Source: Hygrophila difformis (lineage: Eukaryota; Streptophyta; Magnoliopsida; Lamiales; Acanthaceae). From it: a DNA stretch of 64,000 bases. Every line of letters begins with the position of its first letter. The first letter of the stretch is position 1. The translations under genes and the position numbers were made by a program. The stretch is taken from the NCBI GenBank assembly GCA_030278955.1, contig JAOANR010000010.1, positions 29,204,174-29,268,173 on the forward strand, written 5' to 3'. A model generated the notes under the pieces. The model worked only from the letters and a program-made list of their open reading frames with translations, did not search any database and was not told the DNA's origin. Shown one piece after another: positions 49,026-57,859 of this stretch.

Positions 49026-49352
49026 TAATACCCGGGATTTTTATCGGCCTCCAAAGGAATAAAATTTATTTCTTAATCCAATCAAGGTCGAAATATCTCC
49101 GAGAAGATGAAAATAATTTATCACAGTAAATTATTGCTCGGAAATGAAACGCAGATAGATTCAAAAATTCAAAATGGAATAAAAGAGGGAAAGGAAGCCC
49201 GAAGACATTCCATGAATCGAGTCAAAAGAATTGAAATTTCCAAGTTGCCTACGTACCCGGTGAAGGGATCAAGTCATCACGCAGTTCAAAACAGTTTGAA
49301 TTTGTTTATTTGAAATACAAAATATTCGGAATAGAATATTCGGGTCGTTACA
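49026..49352 (+). repeat. Short gypsy LTR, TGTAATACCCGGG type
   Basis: 327 bp between the purine tract CTTAAGGGGGGTAGAC and the E1 flank. Its inverted partner is 46677-47005. The last 120 bp (GGGTCGTTACA end) are an inverted copy of 48725-48845 in the 3' untranslated region. Confidence 0.75.
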
Positions 49353-50291
49353 GACACGGGGTCGCGAGGTCCGGATAAATTTTATCTCTTTCCCTTTTTT
49401 CTCTTTCCTCTCTCTCTTCATTTATTTTCTTTCTCTTTCCCATCGACAGCTTCTTCTTCCATTTTTCTTTTTTTGCTTCCAGTTTCTTCTGAGTTGTGCT
49501 GTCGTGAGTTGGGAGGATGTGGACGGAGTAAGGTGGTGCGGCGGCGGCGAGATCTGGTTGTGGAGATGGTGATCCGGCGGCGGCCGTGGCTTGGTGGTGT
49601 TGGGCGGCTTCGTTGGAGCAATGGTGGCGTCCGGAGACACCAAATCCGGAGAGGAGATGCGCGGGCAGCGGATGTGACTTGAGAGGCGGAGCTGCTGGAC
49701 TGGAGGATGGTGGGGCTGCCGGCGGGAATGGAGACGAGGGCAGGGAGAATGGATGGTGATGCGCCGGTGGTGCGCCGGAGGCTGTTGAGGCGGAGACGAT
49801 GAGTGGCCCGAGATGGTGGTCGGAATTAATGAGGGTGGCCGGAGTTGAGTGAGGAAGTAGATGGAGGTGGTCGGCAGGTTTGGAGGTTGCGGGGGCTGCT
49901 GCCTCGCCGGAGGAGGGCGGAGGTGACTGGAATGGTGGTGGTGGCTGGTTTCGTTGGTGGCGACGAGGGTCGCCGGAGTTGGTGGTCGGAAATGGGTGGT
50001 GGGGACTGGAAGGGGGAGGAGATGGGAAAGGTGGTGGCTGCTGTGGCGACTGAGGCGGCTGCTGCTGGCGACTGAGGCGGTGGAGATGGCGGAGGCAGCG
50101 GCCGGAGGTTCGGGGGGATGATCGGAAAGGGTGGCCGGCGGCGGTGTCGTCGGGAATGGAGGAAGAAGGGGTGGCGGCGGCGGCGGCAGGGTTTAGGGTT
50201 AGGGTTAGGATTAGGGTTGGGCTTTGGTGAATGTGGGCTTGGGCAAATGGTATTGGACCAATTTTTTGTTGGTGGGCTACATGGGATTGGA

Positions 50292-52924
50292 TGTAACACC
50301 CGAGAAAAACAAATTCAAATTGTTTTGAACTACGTCATTACTTGATCCCTTCACAGGGTACGTAGGCAGCTTGGAACTAAATTCTAAGTTCAGTCACAAA
50401 ATAAATCACAAATTAAATCACAAAATAAATCACAAACTGAATCTCAAAATAAATCACAAGATCAATCACAAAGACGATAGGAGGAATTGGAACTAATTTA
50501 ACTAGACTAATTAGGGGCACAGAAATGTTAAAAATCAATTCTGACACAGTTACGTGCAACGCCGATTAAAAATTCATTTCAAAGCCAATTGGTCCGACAT
50601 TTTTATAGGATGTACACAACACCTTAATGAACAACTTTCATGTTTTAAGCTTTTGGAAATAATGAATTTTAGATGTTCAAAAATCGACCAAAACATGCTG
50701 CATACGCGCGGACTCCAAAGTTAGTCTAGAACAGTTCTGAAAATCATCCGTTTTGACATATCAAATGAACTCCAAAATTCATGAAATTTTACATGCATAA
50801 TCAAGACACAATTATCTACAACTTTTGTTTAGAAATGCAAAGTTGAATCATAAAAAATTGGGTGAAAAACATGCATCAAGTCGAGTCAAATAATGTTTCC
50901 AGATTTCAAACGTTTGCTTTTGTCACAGAAAGTTTACGGCGCGATTTGGAATAGCAAATCTTTATGTCAATGGCTAAAATTTGGACACAAGGTAGATTAG
51001 AGTCTTAGGAACAAAATCTATGTTGAAACGTTTTCGGTTTGAATTCCCGAAGGTCGAGTTTTGGGCGAGTTTATAAAATTGGACGAAAATAGGGTTTTTG
51101 AAAACCGATTTTTGTTTCGTGTCTAGATCTTAAGTTTTAAACGACAATAAACCACAAAAATTGAAGAGTAAGGTCTTAACTTACTTAGATAGAGAGTAGG
51201 GTCGTTGGAAGGGGTTCCCGGATGTCCTAAGGTCGCGACGAACGGCCAACTTCTCCAATCGCTTTTTGTTCGTCCCCCGACGTGAAATCGTAGTAAAAGG
51301 AAAATGGTTAGATTTCGAGTTTTTAAAACTTATGGACGACTAAAACAGTGTAATACTTCTTACCAAGGTTCTAGAGGGTAGAGGCTTCATCCTGTTTGCC
51401 TCGTCGTCGCCGGAACACTCTCCGGAAAGTGGAGTCGAAGAGATTTTGGCTTGGAGAGGGAGAATAAGGGTGTCTAGGGTTTGTTTTCAGAAAAATATGG
51501 GGAGGGGGCGCCCAATACTGATCTTATGGCCTTCCCAAAAGCCTTGATCCGCTTGCCCTCGATAGGGGACGGATTTTTGGCAAGAAAATCGCCATAGAAG
51601 GAAAGTTTACACCTTTTGCACCTCTGGCGCGCTGGTGACGCACACCTATAGCTTTGCCCGCGCGGAGCACGCGCGACCAGTCCTGGAGATGCGTCTCCTC
51701 CTTTCGTGCGGTGGCCGTGCGGCGGCGCGCGGCGAGCGTCGGCCGGCCGGACCGGCCGGTTCGGCGGTCCGCGTGGTTCGTCGGGTCTTTTCTTCTTTTC
51801 TCTATCGATTTTCTACCCTCTATGTGTTAGCTCGACTCCTCGGGTCATTTCCGGTTCGAAATCTTTACCTTAAACTTGTTACGAGTTAAACTTGAGAAAA
51901 CTCGAACTACGAAACGCGATAGCGAATATTTTGATAACATTGAAATACGAACTTTCGAAAAATCCCGTTCACTAGGCTGAGCCGATCTTCATGCTATCAT
52001 TATCTTTGAGACTGGCTCGTTAGTGGTCTCCTTACTATCTGAGATTGCCTCGTTAGTGATCTCGCGCGCTGTGTTATTTGGATCGCCTCGTTAGTGGTCC
52101 TACTATCTTTGAGACTGCCTCGTTAGTGGTCGTTAGTGGTCCTACTATCTTTGAGATTGCCTCGTTAGTGGTCTCCCATTTATTTGGACTGCCTCGTTAG
52201 TGGTCCTACGTTTTGAGATTGCCTCGTTAGTGATCTCCCGTATGGTGTCCTCTTCTTAGTTTGCGGGATAAAATATAAAAGACTCGTGTGAGTGTTTAAT
52301 TATGCTTAAATCTTATTTACCATATTTTTAAATTATGCTTCTAAACTACGTTCTTAAATTATGCTTTTAAATTAAGTCCTTTAATTATGTATTCTCGTCT
52401 TGAATAAATTAATCATGTTTTTCCGCTGCGAATAAAATATGGATTTTTTTTAAATTAATGCATGAAAAGTGTAATCTTTAGTTAAAACGCATGTAACCCC
52501 TTAAATTGTTTAGTTAGGGATTAACTTACTCGGTATATTTTTATACTGATAAACCGTTGTCATTTTTCTTTTACAGAGTATGTCGAGTGACGCATGCACA
52601 TGCACTTGGGGGGAAACATTTATGAACATTTTAAATTTCTGCATCGTATTACTGTTTTTACCGGGTCTGTTAAACCCGAGGTTTTGGCCGTGTTGGCCGT
52701 GATTACTTTTCCGCTGCATTTACTCTATTTTCGCACATGATGATTATTACTTCCGTATTTTGAATTAAGTATTATTAAATTCCGGACTCAATGCTGAAAT
52801 ATTTTTAAATCTTTTACGTACCCATAAGCCTTGCATTTCCATAGTGAGTTCGGGAAGCCGTGACTTGCTAGGGAAATGTGGCGGTGACATCCCGGCCTGG
52901 GTTATCAAATCCGGGGGTGTTACA
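50292..52924 (+). mobile_element. Solo gypsy LTR with an inverted centre
   Basis: Starts TGTAACACCCGAG and ends GGGGGTGTTACA, 2633 bp, TSD TTGGA on both sides. The flanks (50292-50515 and 51890-52924) read in the plus sense compared with H, but 50520-51888 reads in the opposite sense, with the GC-rich block at 51650-51780 now to the right. No internal region or primer site, so it is a solo LTR that has been internally inverted. Confidence 0.8.
51985..52245. repeat. LTR minisatellite (GCCTCGTTAGTGGTC units)
   Basis: About nine imperfect units of 25-35 bp, the complement of the ACTAACGAGGC units elsewhere; the longest of the four arrays seen. Confidence 0.85.
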
Positions 52925-53629
52925 TTGGATCAATTTGGGTGTTGGGCTGGAACAGATTGGATTGGACTAAAACGCTTTGGACCAAATTAAATTAAATCAC
53001 CTGTAATTGATTGAAATTAAAAGTGATTAGTGGACCAATTAATTTAATTATAGAAGGAGATAGAATTAATAATAAGAGAAAATTAAACATAAAAATAAAA
53101 ATAAAAATATATACATCAAAATATAAAATACAATAAATATGGATATTTGCTCCACTTGATTATTTTGTTTGTGTTCCATTTAATGGACTCGTGTTCCACC
53201 GAACAGATACTACCAAACTATAATTATCAAACGTGGGATTTTTAATACTTTTATCATGTTTTTGGATTTTTTAACATAAATTTAATAAAAATAACAATAT
53301 TTTTATATTTTTCAATACCAGTTTATTATTTATACAAACTTGCAAATATCTGTCAAATTCAACTGCTTTCTTATTTAAATAAGACCGGAATGCGATCAAA
53401 TGCCCATGTTTAGACACTGAAATAGATTGAAAATAATGGTCAATTTTGGCCATTATCAACCATCGGTCGTAGCTGCATGGTTGGAGGAAGTCCGTAAAAT
53501 CCCGGAGCTTAGGAAACCCGGCAACAAGGCGGTCAAAGCCAAGGTATGAAATTTAGTGCTTAATTTAATTATCGGAAGCATGATGGGCTTTAATTGGACT
53601 ATATTTGATGAAAAATATAAGATGAGGGT

Positions 53630-53841
53630 CAAAAGTGTAATAGGATAAAAGTTGAAGTCAACTGATGGGGTCAAAAGTATAATTAGGCAAAGGTTGGTAG
53701 GGTCAAGTATAATTCTAAAAAGTCTGAATGGCCTAAAATTGGATAAAAGTGGTTTGTTATGGCCTAAAATTCATAATTCAAGTTGTCATGGCCTAAACCC
53801 TGAAAGGCCTCCTTCTGATGGCCTATTTTGATAATTATCTC
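53630..53841 (-). repeat. M1 right terminal inverted repeat
   Basis: See 4791-5010. The outer end is CCATCAGAAGGAGGC on the minus strand, next to TSD TATAAAAA. Confidence 0.65.
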
Positions 53842-54528
53842 TATAAAAAAACAACGAATACGCTATTCATCTCCTACACCCAAATTACTCAATACTTGTC
53901 CTAAAATAACGATCTATTTCTCATTATATGCAAAAAACTATTTTGGGAGAGACGCCCTTAATTACCCTTGCAGATCCTCAAAGGATTAGTCTTAGGACTA
54001 ACGTGGCCTGGGGATACCCGATTTCACCAGAAAAATTTTAGTACTAATATTGAAGTACTTTTCTTCTTCTTTTTTTGGGTAGGGACTTACCTTAGTGCAC
54101 TATCCCTTTTTTGGGATGGGGACATACCACGTGGTTAAGTCTCCCTACTCCCAACCTATAGGTTGGGGGCGATTCCCCATTCAGCTCTCTATTCCTCCTA
54201 TTTATCTCTTTATAATTTGCGTGGCATGAACTTTCACAATTTTTTTCTAGTCTGTATAAACTGTTAAAAAAAACTATTCTTTATTTTTTTTTTGTGGGTC
54301 AATTGACCCACCTTGCGCAAGAGTGGATCCACCAATGTCCATTATGTTTTGGAATGAGTCTGGGTGTACAACATACGTCATTTCTTGCCAATAATTTCAC
54401 TCCGTCATGCCATACACTTTACAGGATATAAACATCCAAAATTTCCTATCGGCAAAAAAAAAATGCTAACCAAAAATAAATTAAAGCATTTCAATTTCTG
54501 TGCAAGATAGGATCGCTGCAATCCCCAA

Positions 54529-54562
<34 letters not shown>

Positions 54563-54616
54563 GGAACGAAGACTTTATTGCATGAACCCGGAACAAGATA
54601 CAATCAACAAGGCAAC
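53842..54616. other. Gene-free stretch between M1 and H
   Basis: 53842-54337 would be the right part of the possible hAT element. 54338-54616 is outer flank. At 54531-54559 is a T29 run followed by GCGGAACGAAGACTTTATTG: on the minus strand this is an AATAAA signal, a short spacer and a poly(A) tail. It marks the 3' end of a LINE or processed retrocopy that H interrupts at 54617. Confidence 0.55.
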
Positions 54617-57293
54617 TGTAACACCCCGGATTTGATAACCCAGGCCGGGATGTCACCGCCACATCTCCCTAGCAAGACACGGCTTCCCGAGCTCACTAAG
54701 GAAATGCAAGGCTTGTGGGTATATAAAAGATTTAAAACATTTCAAGATTTAGTCCGGAAATTTATAATACTTAATTCAAAATACGATAGTAGTAATCATC
54801 ATGCGCAAAAATAAATAGAGTAAGTGCAGCGGAAAGTAAATCACGGCCGACATGGCCAAGTCCTCGGGTTTAACAGACCCGGTAAAAACAGTACGATACA
54901 GAATTTAAAATGTCCATAATGATTTCCCCCAAGTGCATATGCATGCGTCACTCGACATACTCTGTAAAAGAAAAATGACAACGGTTTATCAGTATAAAAA
55001 TATACCGAGTAAGTTAATCCCTAAATAACAATTTAAGGGGTTACATGTGTTTAAATCCAAAGATTTTACCTTTCATGCATTAATTTAAAAATCCATATTT
55101 TATTCGCAGCGGAAAACATGATTAATTTATCCAAGACGAAAATGCATAATTTAAAAGACTAAATTTTTAAAGCGGAATTTAAAAGCATAATTTAATGACG
55201 TAATCTAAGTGCGTAATTTAAAAACATGGTAAATAAGAGTTAAGCGTAATCAACACTCACACAAGTCTTTTATAATTTATCCCGCAAACTAACGAGGCGA
55301 TCCAAAACACAGCGCGCGAGATCACTAACGAGGCAATCTCAGATAGTAAGGAGACCACTAACAAGGCAGTCTCAATGATAATGATTAGCATGAAGATCGG
55401 CTCAGCCTAGTGCATGGGATTTTTCGAAAGTTCGTATTTCAAGTGATCAAAAGATTCGATATTGCGTTTCGTAGTTCGAGTTTTCTCAAGTTCGAAAAAT
55501 CCGATTTGACGCAGTTTACGCCTTTCTTAATTAAAAATTCATTTTTACACCAAAAATTCTGAAATTTACACAGTAGCTCAAAAACACACACACAAAAAAC
55601 TTTCATGTTTTAAGTTTTTGGAATTAGGGTTTCGAAGTGAGTCAAAATTTGAGTTCTTTACAAAAGATAATTTCTTTCTCAAAAACTGATTTCGTCACAG
55701 GTTCGTGCGACGCCGATTAAAAATTCATTTCAAAGCCAATTGATCCGAATTTTTACAGGAGATACACAACACATTAAGGAACAACTTTTATGTTTTAAGA
55801 AATTAGAAATAATGAATTTTAGGTGTTCAAAAATTGACCACAACACGCTGTACACGCGCGGACTCAAAAGATTGCTTAAAACAGGTTCTGAAATTTGGCC
55901 GTTTGACATATCAAATGAACTCCAAAATCCATGAAATTTTATATGCATAATCTAGACACATTTATCTACAACTTTTTTTTAGAAATGCAAAGTTAAATCA
56001 TTCTAAAAATGGGTGAAAAACATGCATCAAGTCGAGTAATGCAATCTGTCAACGGTTTCAAATGTTCGGTTTGTCACATAAAGTTTTCGGCGAGATTTGG
56101 GGTAGCAAATCTTAATGTCAATGGCTGAAATTTGGACAAAAGATGGATTAAAGTCTTAGGAACAAAATCTATGTTGAAAAGTTTTCGGTTTGAATTCCCG
56201 AAGGTCGAGTTTTAGGCAAGTTTTTGAAATTGGACGAAAATAGGGTTTTTGGAAATCAATTTTTGTTACGGGTATAGATCTCGAGTTTTAAACAACAATA
56301 AACCACAAAATTTTGTGAGTAAGGTCTTAACTTACTTAGTTAGAGATTTGAGTCGCTGGAATGGGTTTCCGGGCGTCCTAGGGTTGCGACGAACGGCCAA
56401 CTTCTCCGATCGCTTTTTGTTCATTTTCCGACGTGAAATCGTAGTAAAGGAAAAGGGTTAGATTTCGAGTTTCTAAGTGGTATGGACGAACTAACATTAA
56501 ATCATAGCTTACCAAGAGTCTAGAGGGCAGGGCTTGGTTCTTTTCGCCTCGTCATCGCCAGAATGCTCGCCGGAAAGTGGTGTCGGAGGAGTTTTGGCTT
56601 GGAGAGGAAGTTTGGGAGTGTTTAGGGTTTAGTTTTCTGAAAGTATGGGGAAGGGGGCGCCCAACACAGCCCTTATGACCTTCCCCAATGCCTTGATCCG
56701 CTTTCCCTCGTTAGGGGACGGATTTTTGGCAAGAAAATCACCATAGAAGGAAAGTTTACACCTTCTGCACCTCTGGCGCGCTGGTGACACGCACCTATTG
56801 CTTTGCCCGCGTGGAGCACGCGCGACCAGGCCTGGAGTCGCGATGCCTCCATCCGCGCGGTGGCCACGCGGCGGCGCGCGGCGGGCGCGGGCCGGCCAGA
56901 CCGGCCGGTTCGGCGTTTCGCGTGTTCCGTCGGGTCTTTCCTTGCTTTCCTCTATCGGTTTTCTACTCTCTACGTGTTAGCTCGACTCCTCGGGTCGTCT
57001 CCGGTTCGGAATCTTCACCTTAAACTTGTTACGAGTTCGGCTTATCGCTCGTAACATTTCCGTGTCCTAAGTAGTCTAGTTTAAATTAGTTCCAACTCCT
57101 CCTATCGTCCTTGCGATTGATCTTGTGATTTAATTTGTAATTTAATTTGTGATTTATTTTGTGATTTTATTTTATGATTTATTTTGTGACTGAACTTAGA
57201 AATTAGTTCCAAGCTGCCTACGTACCCTGTGAAGGGATCAAGTCATGACGTAGTTCAAAACAATTTGAATTTGTTTTTTTCTGGGGTGTTACA
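54617..57293 (-). repeat. H 3' LTR
   Basis: Minus-strand start TGTAACACCCCAG and end GGGGTGTTACA. Predicted intron 54962-56512 (donor GTAAGC, acceptor TTTTACAG). Minisatellite 55300-55375 (three units). GC-rich block 56770-56910. Confidence 0.88.
54962..56512 (-). other. Predicted intron inside the H 3' LTR
   Basis: Donor TTG/GTAAGCTATG after a GC-rich exon-like block and acceptor TTTTTCTTTTACAG/AGTATGTCGAG. The 5' LTR has the same pair at 61915-63584. Homologous positions in G1 and at 44426-46048 suggest a family feature. Confidence 0.5.
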
Positions 57294-57310
57294 TCCTCCC
57301 CCCTTAAGAA
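57294..57310 (-). promoter_or_regulatory. H polypurine tract
   Basis: Minus-strand TTCTTAAGGGGGGAGGA next to the 3' LTR; same core as in G1 and the 48700 region. Confidence 0.8.
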
Positions 57311-57315
57311 TACAG

Positions 57316-57594
57316 TTATGTCCCCATAACTGTGGCCGGTTCATCTTGGAAGAGGGTAGGGTAACGTTGTTTCATGTCGGCCTCCAACTCCCACGTTGTC
57401 GTCTCCGTCTCGTGTTTGGACCAAAGGACCTTGACCATTCTCACGGTCTTATTCCTCCTTACTCTCTCCTTTGTGTCAAGTATTCGCACTGGAACTTCCT
57501 CGTAACTCAAGTCATCCTCAAATTCGACTTCTTCCGGTTGGAGTATATGGGTCGGATCGTGCACATACTTCTTCAATTGGGAGACGTGGATACG
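57316..57594 (-). pseudogene. C-terminal integrase/chromodomain remnant of H
   Basis: About 93 residues match the last part of G1 pol: HVSQLKKYV, DPTHILQPE, VPVRILDTKERV, VLWSKHE, TTWELE, YPTLFQ. The upstream part of pol is missing; residues before HVSQL are unrelated. It shows that H descends from a chromovirus like G1. Ends with a stop just before the purine tract. Confidence 0.85.
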
Positions 57595-57859
57595 TCGTGA
57601 ACACGAGCAAATTGGGGTGGTGACGCTAGTCAATAAGAGGTTTCCCACTCTTCACAGAATTTCTTATGGTTCCTATGTTTTCTTCGTCCCGAGGGTTTTC
57701 TGTTGCCTTACAAAAAGAAAATGCTAGGCAATTCTACTGTCCTTGTCAGGAATGATGTCGGTGATACCCCACGTCGTTGTATCTCACCGCCAATGCATGC
57801 TCGGGTTAAGTGAGGGGTGTATAGCAAAAGAGATTAAGCAAGACAGGAAAAAAAATAAA

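Larger units (their letters stand above)
44075..49352. mobile_element. Rearranged gypsy complex inside the E1 5' LTR
   Basis: Outer edges TGTAACACCCC and GGGTCGTTACA with GACAC on both sides. Order: minus-strand LTR (44075-46392), an inverted piece of E1's own LTR (46393-46676), inverted 3' LTR plus untranslated region of a second gypsy element (46677-47283), an inverted leader with primer site (47284-47497), gag in plus sense (47534-48588), 3' untranslated region and 3' LTR (48589-49352). Because a piece of the host LTR is included, the structure arose by inverted duplication after insertion, not simply by several insertions. Confidence 0.75.
46393..49636. repeat. Inverted repeat with arms of about 0.9 kb
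   Basis: 46393-47283 is the reverse complement of 48725-49636, over 95% alike by eye. Each arm contains E1 LTR sequence plus a gypsy LTR and 3' untranslated region. The spacer (about 1.4 kb) holds the gag remnant. Near-identity of the arms indicates a recent event or gene conversion. Confidence 0.85.
23236..53458 (-). mobile_element. E1: giant non-autonomous LTR retrotransposon (LARD-like), minus strand
   Basis: Outer ends are TGAAAC at 23236 and ATTATCA at 53458, with TSD ACCAT at 23231-23235 and 53459-53463. Removing nested elements leaves two LTRs of about 5.6 and 5.8 kb around a 2.8-kb interior, about 14.2 kb in all. On the minus strand the LTR starts TGATAATG and ends GTTTCA. The primer site is perfect for tRNA-Asp and the purine tract AAATGTGAGGATGT precedes the 3' LTR. 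No gag or pol is seen, so it must have moved with help. The LTRs look about 97% alike by eye. Confidence 0.88.
39759..53458 (-). repeat. E1 5' LTR, interrupted by a gypsy complex and a solo LTR
   Basis: Parts 39759-44074, 49358-50291 and 52930-53458, about 5.78 kb. Breaks carry duplications GACAC (44070-44074, 49353-49357) and TTGGA (50287-50291, 52925-52929). Confidence 0.88.
23214..53543 (+). other. Possible captured host exon in M1, split by E1
   Basis: When E1 and one TSD copy are ignored, 23214-23235 plus 53464-53543 give 102 nt, 34 codons, open in one frame, and rich in Lys, Glu, Val and Pro. A T-rich stretch ending in AG (23213) precedes it and AAG/GTATGA follows it (GT at 53544), so it has both splice signals and symmetric phase. 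It lies between the terminal repeats of M1, as expected of a gene fragment picked up by a Pack-MULE. I do not recognise the protein. Chance or a viral origin cannot be excluded. Confidence 0.45.
4791..53841. mobile_element. M1: Mutator-like (Pack-MULE-type) element, split by later insertions
   Basis: Imperfect long terminal inverted repeats begin GGGGTAAATGTTAAAA at 4791 and, on the minus strand, GAGATAATTATCAAAA at 53841. Both continue through GGCCAT(G/C)A-AAGGAGGC and several TTTAGGCCATAACAA words for about 200 bp. The exact 8-mer TATAAAAA flanks both sides (4783-4790, 53842-53849), as for Mutator-like elements. Without inner insertions the element is only about 1 kb. It has no transposase, but appears to hold one exon of a host gene, which would make it a Pack-MULE. 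The inserts explain its 49 kb span. Confidence 0.65.
3264..54337. mobile_element. Possible outermost hAT-like element, split by all inner insertions
   Basis: The left end starts CAGTGGCGGATCCAGG. The right end, read on the minus strand, starts CATTGGTGGATCCACTC. A GGTGGGTC word follows on both sides. The flanking 8-mers are TCCATAAT (3256-3263) and TCCATTAT (54338-54345), one mismatch, as in an old hAT duplication. No transposase is visible. The terminal match is short, so the pairing is an inference. It fits the nesting, because M1 lies wholly inside. Confidence 0.4.

Noticed and set aside
51985..52245. Regular repeats that look like a CRISPR array
   Set aside because: Plant nuclear LTR; unequal imperfect units, no unique spacers, no cas genes, and the same array occurs in other LTRs.
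54531..54559. T29 run as a transcription terminator
   Set aside because: With the adjacent AATAAA on the minus strand it fits better as a retrotransposed poly(A) tail.
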